From Candidatus Pantoea haifensis (lineage in GTDB: Bacteria; Pseudomonadota; Gammaproteobacteria; Enterobacterales; Enterobacteriaceae): a stretch of 64,000 nucleotides of DNA. Below the pieces are notes generated by a model. That model saw only the letters and a list, made by a program, of their open reading frames with translations, did no database searches and was not told where the DNA came from. Numbering within the stretch: the stretch's first letter is position 1; the number at the start of each line of letters is the position of its first letter. The position numbers were made by a program, and so were the translations under genes. Positions 13,340 to 23,379 of this stretch are shown here, in pieces. Location of the stretch: NCBI GenBank assembly GCA_018842655.1, contig JAGTWN010000004.1, positions 2,170,001 through 2,234,000 on the forward strand. The letters are read 5' to 3'.

Positions 13340-14668
13340 TTAGCGCACAAGGCACGGTCGTTTATTGTCAAAGGTCCAGCCCGGCACCAGGAATTGCATT
13401 GCCTGCGCATCGTCACGCGCACCCAAACCCTGTTTCTGATACAGCGCATTTGCCCGCATCACCTGATCCATATCCAGCTCAACGCCTAATCCTGGCTTCT
13501 GCGGCACCTGCACCATTCCACCCTTGATCTGGAAAGGCTCTTTAGTCAGGCGTTGATTGCCTTCCTGCCAAATCCAGTGGGTATCAATGGCGGTAATCGC
13601 CCCCGGCGCGGCAGCGGCAACGTGAGTAAACATCGCCAGAGAAATATCGAAATGGTTATTGGAGTGCGAACCCCAGGTCAGGCCAAAGTCGTGACACATC
13701 TGCGCCACGCGCACTGAACCTTGCATCGTCCAGAAATGAGGATCGGCCAGTGGAATATCGACCGACTGAAGCGATAAGGTGTGGCCCATTTGACGCCAGT
13801 CGGTGGCGATCATGTTGGTTGCGGTAGGTAACCCCGTGGCACGACGGAATTCCGCCATCACTTCTCTGCCTGAGTAACCTTGCTCGGCACCGCAAGGATC
13901 TTCAGCGTAGGCCAGCACGCCTTTCAATTGTTTACCCAGCATAATCGCTTCATTCAGCGACCAGGCGCCATTGGGATCAAGCGTAATCCGCGCTTCGGGA
14001 AACGCTTCGCCAGCGCGGTAACGGCTTCAGCCTCTTCACCGCCACGCAGTACGCCCCCTTCAGTTTGAAGTCATTGAAGCCATATTTTTCGTAAGCTGCT
14101 TCAGCCAGGCGCACCACGGTATCCGGCGTTAACGCCTCTTCATGACGCAGTCGATACCAGTCACACTTCTCATCTTCCTGGCTTTGATAGGGTAACGACG
14201 TTTTTTGCGATCGCCGATATAGAACAGGTAACCCAGCATCTCAACGCGATCGCGCTGTTGCCCGTCGCCGAGTAGCGACGCGACATTAACGCCCAAATGC
14301 TGACCGAGTAAATCCAGCAGTGACGCCTCAATACCAGTCACCACATGAATAGTGGTGCGCAAATCAAACGTCTGGTTTCCGCGTCCGGCAGAATCACGAT
14401 CGGCAAAAGTGCTGCGTACCAGGCTCAGGATGTTTTTGTACTCGCCAATGGTTTTACCCATCACCAGCGAGGCCGCATCCTCCAGCGTCTGACGAATTTT
14501 CTCGCCTCCCGGAATTTCGCCTACGCCCGTGTTTCCGGCGTTATCTTTGATGATGACAATGTTGCGGGTAAAAAAGGGTGAATGCGCACCACTCAGGTTC
14601 AGCAACATACTGTCGTAACCAGCAACCGGAATGACCTGCATAGCCGTAATTTTAGGGGTAGAACTCAT
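13340..14668 (-). CDS. gudD: D-glucarate dehydratase GudD, three apparent frameshifts
   Basis: Enolase-superfamily enzyme (mandelate racemase subgroup, Mg-dependent) dehydrating D-glucarate to 5-keto-4-deoxy-D-glucarate. The start is ATG at 14668-14666 ([19 protein letters not shown]), with AAGGAG six bases upstream. Three frame breaks occur: a T6 run at 14201-14206, a C5 run at 14054-14058 and TCGGG near 13996-13999. One base restored at each gives about 443 residues (E. coli 446), reading [12 protein letters not shown], then [12 protein letters not shown], then [15 protein letters not shown]. Conserved features include the metal-site LDPNGAW and [12 protein letters not shown] and the general-base region [10 protein letters not shown]. 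Three breaks in one 1.3-kb gene beside an intact paralog (gudX) point to sequencing error; decay of a redundant gene is less likely. Confidence 0.88.
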
Positions 14669-14678
14669 CTGCTGCTCC

Positions 14679-16025
14679 TTAAGCTGTCGCGCGGCCAAAT
14701 GCCGGGCGTTTGCGGTCGAATGTCCAACCAGGAATCAGATATTGCATCGCCGTGGCATCATTACGCGCCCCGGCGGGCAGTGATTTATACAGTTCATTGG
14801 CCTGACGCAGTTGATCCCAGTCCAGCTCGATGCCGAGACCTGGCGCGTCGGGTACAGCAATTTTGCCGTTGCGGATCTGCAACGGGTTTTTGGTCAGGCG
14901 CTGATCGCCTTCCTGCCAAATCCAGTGGGTATCAATAGCGGTGGGTTTGCCTGGCACGGCGGCACCAACGTGGGTAAACATCGCCAGTGAAATATCAAAA
15001 TGGTTATTTGAATGGCAGCCCCACGTCAGTCCCCAGTCGTCACACAATTGCGCGACGCGCACCGCGCCGCTGAGCGTCCAAAAGTGCGGATCGGCAAGGG
15101 GAATATCAACGGCGTTCAGCATTACCGCGTGATTCATCTCACGCCAGTTAGTGGCGATCATATTAGTGGCGACCGGCAAGCCGGTGGCGCGACGGAATTC
15201 CGCCATGACTTCACGACCGGAGTAGCCCTGCTCAGCTCCACAAGGATCTTCAGCGTAGGTCAGCACATCCTGCATGCCCTTACATAAACCAATCGCCTCA
15301 TCCAGCAGCCAGGCTCCGTTGGGATCCACGGTGATACGCGCGTCCGGGAAGCGTTTTTTCAGCGCAACCGCAGTTTCGATCTCCTGCTCACCCGGCAGCA
15401 CCCCGCCCTTGAGTTTGAAATCTTTAAAGCCATATTTGTCCTGCGCCGCTTCGGCTAAGCGCACCACGGCTTCACTGCTGAGCGCCGCCTGATGGCGCAG
15501 GTGATACCAGTCGTGGCTGGCGTTTTCACCGGTCAGGTAGGCTAAATCGGTTTTGCGACGATCGCCGAGGTAGAACAGGTAGCCAAGCACCGTCACTTCA
15601 TCGCGCTGTTTACCCGGTCCGAGCAGTTCTGCCACCGGCACGCCAAGACACTGACCGAGCAGATCCAGTAGCGCAGCTTCCAGCGCCGCAACCGCATTTA
15701 CCCGCAGTTCAAAAGTCCAGGCGCCGTTGCCGAAGGTATCGAAATCGGCCGACTGATTGCCCTTATGCACTTGCTGCACCAGGCGGTTCATACGCGCCAC
15801 CTGCTGACCTTTCACCTGGGGTATGGCATCAACCAGCGTTTGATAGATGGTTTCGCCGCCCGGCGCTTCACCCACACCGGTATGGCCGGCACTGTCAGTC
15901 AGCACCACGATATTGCGGGTGAAACAGGCATTGTGTGCGCCGCCAATGTTCAGCAGCATGCTGTCGTACCCGGCAACCGGAATCACCTGCATATCTGTGA
16001 TAACGGGCGTACTTTGCGTATTCAT
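14679..16025 (-). CDS. gudX: Glucarate dehydratase-related protein GudX
   Basis: Paralog of GudD in the same enolase-superfamily subgroup; in E. coli the GudX protein accompanies GudD and is reported to have low dehydratase activity. 448 residues, ATG at 16025-16023, frame intact. It shares [35 protein letters not shown] and HSNNHFDIS with GudD, so the known catalytic positions look present. Its TAA stop (14681-14679) overlaps the ribosome-binding site of gudD, implying translational coupling. gudP ends 9 bp upstream. Confidence 0.92.
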   Translation of the reverse strand: MNTQSTPVITDMQVIPVAGYDSMLLNIGGAHNACFTRNIVVLTDSAGHTGVGEAPGGETIYQTLVDAIPQVKGQQVARMNRLVQQVHKGNQSADFDTFGNGAWTFELRVNAVAALEAALLDLLGQCLGVPVAELLGPGKQRDEVTVLGYLFYLGDRRKTDLAYLTGENASHDWYHLRHQAALSSEAVVRLAEAAQDKYGFKDFKLKGGVLPGEQEIETAVALKKRFPDARITVDPNGAWLLDEAIGLCKGMQDVLTYAEDPCGAEQGYSGREVMAEFRRATGLPVATNMIATNWREMNHAVMLNAVDIPLADPHFWTLSGAVRVAQLCDDWGLTWGCHSNNHFDISLAMFTHVGAAVPGKPTAIDTHWIWQEGDQRLTKNPLQIRNGKIAVPDAPGLGIELDWDQLRQANELYKSLPAGARNDATAMQYLIPGWTFDRKRPAFGRATA

Positions 16026-16034
16026 GTTCCGTCC

Positions 16035-17378
16035 TTATCGCTGTTTCAGTTCGATACGTTTGATGTCGCCCACCAGCACCAGATAACTCAGTACCGCAAC
16101 AAAAGCATGGATACCGACATAAATCAGTGCGCCGTTATACGAGCCGCTGGCCGCGATAATGTAGCCAATGGCAATTGGCGTGATGATGCCGGAAGCGTTA
16201 CCAAACATATTGAACAGACCGCCGCTCAAGCCACTGATCTCTTTTGGCGCGGTATCCGCCATGACGGCCCAACCCAGCGCCCCGATGCCTTTGCCAAAGA
16301 ACGCCAGCGCCATGAAAAACACCACAACCCATTCAGTATCAACGTAGTTACACACCACCATTGAGATGGAAAGCAACATGCCGAGCACGATAGGCGTTTT
16401 ACGGGCGATATTCAGTGAACCGGTTTTACGCATCAGCCAGTCGGAAATCACCCCGCCTAACACGCCACCGATAAAGCCGCATACCGCAGGAATAGAGGCA
16501 ATGAATCCTGCTTTCAGAATCGACATGCCGCGTGCCTGCACCAGATAGATCGGGAACCAGGTAATAAAGAAGTAGGTTAAGGCGTTGATGCAGTACTGAC
16601 CGAGATAGACGCCAAGCATCATGCGTGAGCTAATCAACTGGCGGATCTGGAACCATTTCTCATCCCAACTGACTTTGCGCTCTTCCTTCTTCTGATCCAT
16701 GTTGATCAGTGCGCCGCCCTGCTCCATATATTCCAGTTCAGCTTTGTTAACGCGCGGGTGGTCGTTCGGATCGTGGATAACTTTCAACCAGATAAAGCTG
16801 AGCAAAATGCCGAGGCCGCCCATAAACCAGAATACGTGCGCCCAACCGACCTGCGATGTCAGCCAACCCATAATGGGCGCAAAAATCACCGTGGCGAAAT
16901 ATTGTGCTGAGTTAAAGATGGCAACCGCGGTTCCGCGCTCCTGCGCCGGGAACCAGGCGGCGACGATACGACTGTTGCCTGGAAATGACGGGGCTTCAGC
17001 CAGTCCCACCATAAAGCGCAGCATGAACAGCGCCATCACGATGGTATAACCACTAAAGATGTCAACGAAGCCCTGCAACAGGGTAAACATTGACCAGAGG
17101 AAAATACTCCAGAAGTAAACACGTTTTGATCCAAAGCGGTCCAGCAACCAGCCGCCAGGGATCTGGCCGATCACATAAGCCCAGGAAAACGCGGAGAAGA
17201 TGTAACCCATTCCGATGGGATCAAGACCGATATCTTTTGCCATTGCCGATCCGGCAATAGACAGTGTGGCACGGTCCCCGTAGTTGAAAGAGGTGACGAT
17301 AAATAACATCACCACAATCCAGTAGCGCGCATTAGTACGTTTTTGTACTGATTCCGCTGTCTGGCTATAAGTATTCAT
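16035..17378 (-). CDS. gudP: D-glucarate/galactarate:H+ symporter GudP
   Basis: Major facilitator (anion:cation symporter family) importer for D-glucarate and related sugar diacids. The best start is ATG at 17378-17376 (MNTYSQTAESVQKRTNARY), with AGGAG six bases upstream, giving 447 residues (E. coli 450). About 12 hydrophobic helices can be read. The conserved MFS loop motif is seen as GGWLLDRFGSKRVY near residue 80, and the family stretch GLAEAPSFPGNSRIVAAWFP near 130. It is the first gene of the gudP-gudX-gudD-garL-garR-garK series and diverges from garD. Confidence 0.95.
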   Translation of the reverse strand: MNTYSQTAESVQKRTNARYWIVVMLFIVTSFNYGDRATLSIAGSAMAKDIGLDPIGMGYIFSAFSWAYVIGQIPGGWLLDRFGSKRVYFWSIFLWSMFTLLQGFVDIFSGYTIVMALFMLRFMVGLAEAPSFPGNSRIVAAWFPAQERGTAVAIFNSAQYFATVIFAPIMGWLTSQVGWAHVFWFMGGLGILLSFIWLKVIHDPNDHPRVNKAELEYMEQGGALINMDQKKEERKVSWDEKWFQIRQLISSRMMLGVYLGQYCINALTYFFITWFPIYLVQARGMSILKAGFIASIPAVCGFIGGVLGGVISDWLMRKTGSLNIARKTPIVLGMLLSISMVVCNYVDTEWVVVFFMALAFFGKGIGALGWAVMADTAPKEISGLSGGLFNMFGNASGIITPIAIGYIIAASGSYNGALIYVGIHAFVAVLSYLVLVGDIKRIELKQR

Positions 17379-17885
17379 GATGCACTCCTGAAATATAGCG
17401 TTCGCTACATTCGCTCTGACTGCATACACATCGCGTTGGGTATCAGAGAGAAGTTGGGTTAAACACGGCGATTTAGTTATTGGCAAACCGATAGTGCGTC
17501 GTGACACATAACCTAACGTGGGTATCGAAAAGCAGTATATGAACAGGTACTTGCGGAGGCATTGGAATAGCGCCTGATAATAAGCGCGAAATAGCATCTT
17601 TTATTTGGCATTTGCACATAAGGCTGCGGCGCGGCTCACGGAAAACGGAAATTTAAGCCGGTTTGATTAGAATTTAGCCAGAAAAAATGGCTTTGTGAGA
17701 CCCTTCACTTGCTTTTGTTCGTTTTCACCAAAACAACCTTGCTAAACCAGCAAATGACAGTCAATTGCACAATGCTTAGCGCCTGCCCTCTCCTTATACT
17801 GAAGCTGGCAAATACCGAGCGTGTGACAAGTAACACCATTACACCGCGCCGCAAAAGTACGGCGCGAATGACTGGAAGGTGAGCA
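17379..17885. promoter_or_regulatory. Divergent gudP/garD control region
   Basis: A 507-bp non-coding gap between two divergently transcribed sugar-diacid genes. It holds a CRP-like site, TGTGA-N6-TCACT, at 17694-17709 and a possible garD -10 hexamer TATACT at 17795-17800, about 85 bp before the garD start. In E. coli this regulon is activated by CdaR under CRP influence. I could not recognise a CdaR box by eye and no cdaR gene is in the window. Confidence 0.5.
17694..17709. promoter_or_regulatory. Candidate CRP-binding site
   Basis: TGTGA, a six-base spacer (GACCCT) and TCACT: nine of ten core positions of the CRP consensus TGTGA-N6-TCACA. Its central place between gudP and garD suits catabolite control of both directions. 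It was identified by eye only. Confidence 0.5.
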
Positions 17886-19445
17886 ATGAACCCGACCCCG
17901 ACCGAACAGCCGCTCTACATTAAAGTGCATGAAGCGGATAACGTTGCCATTGTGGTGAATAGCCTGGGATTACCAGCAGGTACAATGTTTGCCAGTGGCC
18001 TGACATTGACCGAGCATGTACCACAAGGCCACAAAGTGGCGCTGAGTGCCATCGCCAAAGGCGGCGAAATCCTGCGCTACGGTGAAGTGATTGGCTATGC
18101 TCTGCGTGATATTGCGCAAGGCAGTTGGATTGATGAATCGCTGGTGGCGTTGCCCGAAGCGCCGCCTCTCGCCAGTTTGCCGCTCGCCAGTAATGTGCCA
18201 CCAGATCTTCCGCCACTTGAAGGCTATACCTTCGAAGGTTATCGCAATGCGGATGGCAGCGTTGGGACGCGCAATCTTTTAGGCATTACGACCAGCGTAC
18301 ATTGCGTTGCGGGCGTGGTTGATTATGTGGTGCAGTTGATTGAACGCGACCTGCTGCCAAAATATCCCAACGTAGATGGCGTAGTGGCGCTGAACCATCT
18401 TTACGGCTGCGGTGTGGCGATCAATGCGCCTGCTGCGGTTGTACCGATACGCACTATTCATAACCTGGCGCTGAACGCTAATTTTGGTGGTGAGGTGATG
18501 ATTGTGAGTTTGGGTTGTGAAAAATTACAGCCTGAACGTCTGCTGACTGGCACGCCGGATGTGCAGGCCATCTCGCTGGATGACCAGGATATCGTGCGCT
18601 TGCAAGATGAGAAGCTGGTGGGCTTTGGCGCGATGGTGGATGAGATATTGCAGGTAGCAGAGCGTCATCTGAAACGCCTCAATCAGCGCCAACGTGAAAC
18701 CTGCCCGGCATCGGAGCTGGTGGTGGGCATGCAGTGCGGTGGTAGTGATGCCTTTTCTGGGGTAACTGCCAACCCAGCGGTGGGCTTTGCCTCCGATCTG
18801 CTGGTGCGCTGCGGTGCGACCGTGATGTTTTCCGAAGTCACTGAAGTACGCGATGCGATTCATCTGCTGACGCCGCGCGTAATTAATGAAGCGGTCGGTA
18901 AGCGCCTGTTAGAAGAGATGGCGTGGTATGACGATTATCTTGATCAAGGGCAAACGGACCGCAGCGCCAATCCATCGCCAGGCAATAAAAAAGGTGGGCT
19001 GGCGAATGTTGTAGAGAAAGCTTTGGGGTCGATTGCGAAATCGGGCCGCAGTCCGATTGTTGAGGTATTGTCGCCGGGTCAGCGTCCAACGCGCCGGGGA
19101 CTGATCTATGCGGCGACGCCAGCCAGCGATTTTGTCTGCGGTACGCAGCAGATGGCCTCGGGCATTACGCTGCAAGTTTTTACTACCGGACGCGGCACGC
19201 CGTATGGTCTGGCGGCCATTCCGGTCATTAAGATGGCCACACGTAATGCGCTTGCGGATCGCTGGCATGACTTAATGGATATTAATGCCGGAACGATCGC
19301 GACCGGTGAAGAGACAATTGAACAAGTGGGCTGGCGACTGTTTGAATTGATTTTAGATATTGCCAGCGGCAGAAAACAAACCTGGTCAGATCGCTGGGGG
19401 ATTCGTAATCAGTTAGCGGTCTTTAATCCTGCCCCCGTGACCTGA
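17886..19445 (+). CDS. garD: Galactarate dehydratase GarD
   Basis: Fe(II)-dependent dehydratase making 5-keto-4-deoxy-D-glucarate from D-galactarate (UxaA/altronate dehydratase family). 519 residues (E. coli 523). The N-terminal SAF-type domain ([24 protein letters not shown]) is followed by the large catalytic domain with [13 protein letters not shown] near 117, LNHLYGCGV near 163, [14 protein letters not shown] near 278 and [15 protein letters not shown] near 358. The ATG start follows GGAAGGTGAGCA. The gene diverges from gudP; clustering garD with gudPXD-garLRK in one locus differs from E. coli, where garD is elsewhere. Confidence 0.95.
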   Translation: MNPTPTEQPLYIKVHEADNVAIVVNSLGLPAGTMFASGLTLTEHVPQGHKVALSAIAKGGEILRYGEVIGYALRDIAQGSWIDESLVALPEAPPLASLPLASNVPPDLPPLEGYTFEGYRNADGSVGTRNLLGITTSVHCVAGVVDYVVQLIERDLLPKYPNVDGVVALNHLYGCGVAINAPAAVVPIRTIHNLALNANFGGEVMIVSLGCEKLQPERLLTGTPDVQAISLDDQDIVRLQDEKLVGFGAMVDEILQVAERHLKRLNQRQRETCPASELVVGMQCGGSDAFSGVTANPAVGFASDLLVRCGATVMFSEVTEVRDAIHLLTPRVINEAVGKRLLEEMAWYDDYLDQGQTDRSANPSPGNKKGGLANVVEKALGSIAKSGRSPIVEVLSPGQRPTRRGLIYAATPASDFVCGTQQMASGITLQVFTTGRGTPYGLAAIPVIKMATRNALADRWHDLMDINAGTIATGEETIEQVGWRLFELILDIASGRKQTWSDRWGIRNQLAVFNPAPVT

Positions 19446-19469
19446 CGGTTGCGCTGCCTTTTTCTTCAT

Positions 19470-19485
19470 CCTCCCCGCGGGGAGG
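19470..19485. terminator. Short GC-rich palindrome after garD
   Basis: CCTCCCCGCGGGGAGG is a perfect 16-base palindrome in the convergent gap between garD (+) and yqcA (-). A short T-rich stretch follows on the plus strand. It is a plausible terminator for garD, though the minimal loop makes it weak. Confidence 0.45.
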
Positions 19486-19492
19486 CATCTTT

Positions 19493-19939
19493 CTAAAGTA
19501 ACTGGCCCCAGTTCTCTACCCAGGGTGATGTCACCGATTCAGGCTCGGGATTTTCTGTTGCATCCACCAGCAAAACATCGCCAACACGTTGAGCGCCCTG
19601 CTCTTGCAACAGCGCATCGAAAGTCTTACCGGCCCCACAGAAATTCTCGTAGCTGCTATCGCCTAACGCGATTACGCCGTAACGCAAATCTGGCTGATGA
19701 CCTGATTTATCTTTCACATCATGAAACAGCGCAGAAATAGTGTCTGGAAAATCACCTTGTCCAGTGGTTGACGTAATAATCAATGCCACGTCGCGACTGT
19801 AGTTTTGCCACTGCGCCAGCGTCGCATCTTCAAATACTTTCACCTCGTGCCCCTGCGCCTGTAAAACCGGCTCCGCTTCTTCAGCGACCAGCAGTGCATT
19901 GCCATAAACCGTGCCCACAAAAATGCCTATCTTTGCCAT
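19493..19939 (-). CDS. yqcA: Flavodoxin-like protein YqcA
   Basis: Small FMN-binding flavodoxin, 148 residues (E. coli YqcA 149). The N-terminal phosphate-binding loop is modified ([19 protein letters not shown]), the second FMN loop reads [12 protein letters not shown], and the third is [18 protein letters not shown]. It is likely a cytosolic electron carrier; its partner is not known. It is the last gene of a minus-strand set yqcC-truC-yqcA, 11 bp after truC, the same order as in E. coli. Confidence 0.92.
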   Translation of the reverse strand: MAKIGIFVGTVYGNALLVAEEAEPVLQAQGHEVKVFEDATLAQWQNYSRDVALIITSTTGQGDFPDTISALFHDVKDKSGHQPDLRYGVIALGDSSYENFCGAGKTFDALLQEQGAQRVGDVLLVDATENPEPESVTSPWVENWGQLL

Positions 19940-19950
19940 GACCGTTCTCC

Positions 19951-20730
19951 TTATTCTGAAACGCTATCCTGGCTTGGCTCTGCGCTAAACTCAACCCTCG
20001 GAACCTCAGGGATTAATGCTTGCCAGCCAAACTGGTTCATCATGTTTTGCCAGACGGGATCCAGTCCGGCGCGGATCACTAACGGCTCACCTGTCACCGG
20101 ATGCGTTAGTGATAAGCAACTGGCATGCAGCATCAGGCGATTCATACCGAAATGTTCGGCAGCGCCGCGATTCTGCTTTAAATCACCGTGAGTAGTATCA
20201 CCAATCATCGGGTGTCGCAGATGAGACATATGGCGGCGCAGTTGATGTTTGCGGCCGGTTTTAGGTGATAACTCAACCAGACTGTAGCGTGCAGTGGGAT
20301 AACGACCAACCGGTTGCGGCAGTTCTGCGGTTGCCAGTGCCTGATAATCCGTTACCGCAGGCTGCGCCGCACGGGTTTCAGTGGCAAATTTATCTGCAAT
20401 TTTATCCAGCTCTTCCACCAGCGGATAATCCAGGGTGCCACTGCTTTCAAGCCAACCACGCAACACCGCATGATACGTTTTCTGTATTTGATGATGCTCA
20501 AACTGCTGCGATAACAGACGCCCCACATCACTGGATAAGCCCATTAGCAGCACGCCTGATGTCGGGCGGTCGAGGCGGTGAGCTGTAAAAACATGCTGGC
20601 CAATTTGATCGCGCACCGTTTGCATGACGAAGACTTTCTCTTTGCGATCGAGCCAACTGCGATGCACCAGCCAGCCTGCGGGCTTGTTCACCGCCACCAA
20701 CCATTCATCCTGATAAATAATTTCTAACAT
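19951..20730 (-). CDS. truC: tRNA pseudouridine(65) synthase TruC
   Basis: RluA-family pseudouridine synthase making pseudouridine 65 in tRNAs. 259 residues (E. coli 260). Signatures are the catalytic Asp motif [13 protein letters not shown] near residue 51-63, the N-terminal [11 protein letters not shown] and the C-terminal MLHASCLSL. The start codon overlaps the yqcC stop as TGATG, which indicates translational coupling. The frame is intact. Confidence 0.95.
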   Translation of the reverse strand: MLEIIYQDEWLVAVNKPAGWLVHRSWLDRKEKVFVMQTVRDQIGQHVFTAHRLDRPTSGVLLMGLSSDVGRLLSQQFEHHQIQKTYHAVLRGWLESSGTLDYPLVEELDKIADKFATETRAAQPAVTDYQALATAELPQPVGRYPTARYSLVELSPKTGRKHQLRRHMSHLRHPMIGDTTHGDLKQNRGAAEHFGMNRLMLHASCLSLTHPVTGEPLVIRAGLDPVWQNMMNQFGWQALIPEVPRVEFSAEPSQDSVSE

Positions 20731-21059
20731 CAGACAGCATCGTCCATAAACAGTGCGTCGAACTGACGCAGGGTAAGCAGTAACAGTGCGCGGCCAGACT
20801 GCGTCGGCGTTAACGCCATTTCAAAATATGGGGCGATGGCCAGATTCTGCGGCAGCGGTTGCTGTGCAGCGACCAAAGCATGCATGCGGGGAATTAAGAC
20901 CCATTGCAGCCATTCCAGCGGCTCAAGCGTGTCGAGGCAAAAAGGTTCCCGGCTCTCGAAAGCACTGGCAGCGGGAGTAGTTTCTTGCCAGAGATCATGT
21001 TCGCGCATCACCGCTTCGAGCTGTTCCAGCCGTTGCGTAATCAATTGTTCAGGCGTCAT
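20730..21059 (-). CDS. yqcC: YqcC family protein (DUF446)
   Basis: 109-residue small cytosolic protein of unknown function. It matches the DUF446/YqcC family by the pattern PFCLDTLEPLEWLQWVLIPRMHALV and by invariant placement directly upstream of truC with a one-base stop/start overlap. There is no signal peptide or membrane segment. csrB ends 62 bp upstream on the same strand. Confidence 0.88.
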   Translation of the reverse strand: MTPEQLITQRLEQLEAVMREHDLWQETTPAASAFESREPFCLDTLEPLEWLQWVLIPRMHALVAAQQPLPQNLAIAPYFEMALTPTQSGRALLLLTLRQFDALFMDDAV

Positions 21060-21121
21060 GCGCCACCTCCAGCGAGCAGTAAAAATGGGGCGGCAAGCAT
21101 ACCACTTGTTGGCACAGGCAC

Positions 21122-21154
21122 AAAAAAGGGAGCACTGTATAAAACAGTGCTCCC
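21122..21154 (-). terminator. csrB intrinsic terminator
   Basis: On the minus strand an 11-bp perfect stem (bases 21154-21144 with 21138-21128, GGGAGCACTGT and its complement) with a 5-nt loop is followed by six T (21127-21122). This is a classical Rho-independent terminator and fixes the csrB 3' end. Confidence 0.93.
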
Positions 21155-21438
21155 GGTTCGTTTGCAGCCTTCCTGCTACGTTTTTGCTCCCTGCTCATCC
21201 ATGACAACTTTTCCAGTGCGAATTCCTGTCGCTTATCATCCTGATGAATCCATAGCATCCTGGCCCGCAACCTCTTCTGAGGCGCTCTCATTCTCCGTCC
21301 TGGAGGTGTCCCTGACTCAATCCTGAGCTATCCTGTTTCGTCCTGAAACCTTCCGTGTGCCGTAAACTCCGTTACGTTCCAGCCTCATGGCTTATCGCCA
21401 TCCTGACGATATCTCTATCCTTAGCATCCTGCCAGTGC
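21122..21438 (-). ncRNA. csrB: CsrB small RNA (CsrA-sequestering)
   Basis: CsrB binds and titrates the translational repressor CsrA through many GGA motifs. Read on the minus strand, this stretch has about 18 GGA-type motifs, many as CAGGA or AGGATG in hairpin loops, and ends with the conserved AACGAACCGGGAG tail and a strong terminator. The location between syd and yqcC is that of E. coli csrB. The 5' end is approximate: a -10-like CAAAAT (minus strand, 21449-21444) puts +1 near 21438, giving about 317 nt (E. coli 369). Transcription is expected to depend on BarA/UvrY; barA is in this window. Confidence 0.93.
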
Positions 21439-21606
21439 GAAACATTTTGCCAGAATGTATTACGTATACAAGGCACTAAAAAGCGTAACGCAGACATCTT
21501 TTTGACACAGTTTCGGACTAACGCCATTAAGTTGATGATTCACAATATTTTTACATCACAGACATCTGGAAGTCTCTGCGTTCATCTGCCGATCTCTCAC
21601 ATCGCT

Positions 21607-21624
21607 TGTAAGACATTTCTCACA
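21607..21624. promoter_or_regulatory. Candidate UvrY (GacA) box upstream of csrB
   Basis: TGTAAG-ACATTT-CTCACA matches the GacA/UvrY inverted repeat TGTAAG-N6-CTTACA at 11 of 12 arm positions. It lies about 180 bp upstream of the inferred csrB start and just past the syd stop, comparable to the distal UvrY site known upstream of E. coli csrB. Confidence 0.75.
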
Positions 21625-21627
21625 ACT

Positions 21628-22197
21628 CTATAGGGCATTATCTGCAGACCCGCCCATAAACGGTTGTAAATGCTTAAGAAATATCTCAATGTTTTGTGCT
21701 AAAAATTCAACATTTTTGCGGCCAGGCTGTTCTAAAATAACTTCGCCGCTCAGATTGCTTAGCGATATAATTTCTTCTTCAGAATCTGTCGTGGCAATAA
21801 ACAGGGTTGGCGGCAGTTTCAGTCTGCGCTTCATCACCAGATGACCGATCAAATTTTCCTGCAATCGCAGAAAATCTTCCTCGCTCCAGACCTGTAATAA
21901 GGTCAGTTTCCGCTGGGCGTAACGCGCCTGCATATCGCCAGCAAACTGACTGGTATAAAAAGCCGTTATGCTGGGTTGCAGCTGAATATCAAGTGCCCGC
22001 TCAACGGCTTCCAGTGAGGGCGGCAGGCTGAATGGCTGTGGCTGCCACAGCACGCAATCGCCACGCTCTTCTATGGCGCAAGGTGATGGCACGCCAGGCA
22101 GGTCGGCGCTGGCGGGCGCGTGACCATAATGTTGTTGCCAGTGCTGGCAATAACGAGCGGTAAAATCGCGTAAAGCGTCGGCAGTTTGCTGCATCAT
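21628..22197 (-). CDS. syd: SecY-interacting protein Syd
   Basis: Peripheral membrane-associated quality-control protein that interacts with SecY. 189 residues (E. coli 181). Family features are [10 protein letters not shown] near residue 10, [20 protein letters not shown] near 80-90, [36 protein letters not shown] and NLSGEV near 150. The ATG is at 22197-22195 (a second ATG follows at once). It is divergent from queF and upstream of csrB, as in E. coli. Confidence 0.94.
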   Translation of the reverse strand: MMQQTADALRDFTARYCQHWQQHYGHAPASADLPGVPSPCAIEERGDCVLWQPQPFSLPPSLEAVERALDIQLQPSITAFYTSQFAGDMQARYAQRKLTLLQVWSEEDFLRLQENLIGHLVMKRRLKLPPTLFIATTDSEEEIISLSNLSGEVILEQPGRKNVEFLAQNIEIFLKHLQPFMGGSADNAL

Positions 22198-22258
22198 TCA
22201 TATTCTCACTTCTGATGGGTTACAATTACCCACTTTGATAAATTTAGTGGAAACCGTT

Positions 22259-23104
22259 ATGTCTTCTCACGAACAGGATCAGGCGCTGAGCAACCTGACG
22301 CTGGGCAAACCTACAGCCTATCACGATCGCTATGACAGCAGTTTACTGCAGGCGGTCCCGCGTAGCCTGAACCGTGAACCCTTAGGTCTGTTCCCGGATA
22401 GCCTGCCCTTTACCGGTGCAGATATTTGGACACTGTATGAACTCTCATGGCTCAACAGCAAAGGCCTGCCGCAGGTTGCCGTCGGCGAGGTTGTGCTGAA
22501 TGCCCACAGTCGTCATCTTATCGAGTCCAAAAGTTTCAAGCTTTATCTTAACAGCTTTAATCAAACCAAATTTGCTGACTGGGGCGAAGTGCGGCAAACG
22601 CTGGAGCGCGATTTAAGCGCCTGTGCCGAAGGCGATGTGCGGGTGGCGCTGTTTCGCCTGAATGAAGTTGAAGGGCAGCCGATCGGTCATTTTGCTGGCT
22701 ATTGCATTGATGAGCAGGATATTGAGATTGAAGATTACCGCTTCAATGCTGACTACCTGGCTGATGCGGCGGGCAGTGAGATCGTTGAGGAAACCCTGGT
22801 CAGCCATTTACTGAAATCTAACTGCCTGATCACCAACCAGCCCGATTGGGGCTCAGTGATGATTCGTTATAAAGGCCCGCGTATCGATCGCGAAGCCCTG
22901 CTGCGTTATCTCATCTCATTTCGCCAGCACAACGAGTTCCACGAGCAGTGCGTTGAACGCATCTTTAATGATGTCCTGCGCTTTTGTCACCCTGACGCAT
23001 TAACCGTCTATGCGCGCTATACCCGCCGTGGCGGACTGGATATCAATCCATGGCGCAGCAATGTGCCTTTTTCTCCTGGGTATTCACGTCTGGTACGTCA
23101 ATAG
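22259..23104 (+). CDS. queF: NADPH-dependent 7-cyano-7-deazaguanine reductase QueF
   Basis: Reduces preQ0 to preQ1 in queuosine tRNA modification. The start ATG at 22259 ([21 protein letters not shown]) gives 281 residues, the long tandem T-fold type of enterics. The substrate-binding Glu is in [16 protein letters not shown] near residue 89, and the catalytic Cys and Asp in [14 protein letters not shown] near 190-198. It is divergent from syd with a 61-bp gap. The frame is intact. Confidence 0.96.
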   Translation: MSSHEQDQALSNLTLGKPTAYHDRYDSSLLQAVPRSLNREPLGLFPDSLPFTGADIWTLYELSWLNSKGLPQVAVGEVVLNAHSRHLIESKSFKLYLNSFNQTKFADWGEVRQTLERDLSACAEGDVRVALFRLNEVEGQPIGHFAGYCIDEQDIEIEDYRFNADYLADAAGSEIVEETLVSHLLKSNCLITNQPDWGSVMIRYKGPRIDREALLRYLISFRQHNEFHEQCVERIFNDVLRFCHPDALTVYARYTRRGGLDINPWRSNVPFSPGYSRLVRQ

Positions 23105-23231
23105 TTTGCGAGATCTCTCGCACGCTGCACCTGCTATAAGCGGTTCCACTTGAGCTATTTGTGCCGACAAGGCTACTCTGAACATGGCGGCGACCCGTTG
23201 GCTCGCCGACCAGGGACGTTAACCAAAATAA

Positions 23232-23323
23232 TTTGAGTTGCAGGAGGCGGCAAGCTTACTCACGTAAGTGATCGGGTGCGCAAAGGCAGCCAACGCACCT
23301 ACAGCTTGAAATATGAAAGGTAT
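23232..23323. repeat. ERIC-like imperfect palindromic element
   Basis: In the queF-ppnN gap, a segment opens with TTGAGTTGCAGGAGGCGGC, has a CTTACTCACGTAAGTGA centre and closes with GCAGCCAACGCACC and CAGCTTGAAATATG. This is the layout of the enterobacterial intergenic repeat family (ERIC-type, about 90-130 bp, imperfect dyad). The central CCCCAG part of classic ERIC is missing or changed. It probably lies in the 5' leader of ppnN. Confidence 0.6.
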
Positions 23324-23379
23324 TTCGTCACTGCAATTGCAGTGTCAACAATCACCCTGGCGGGTGTAAAGGAGTTCAC

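Noticed and set aside
20904-21326. Plus-strand open frames across the csrB region
   Set aside because: They are antisense to the CsrB RNA, have no family resemblance and no ribosome-binding site.
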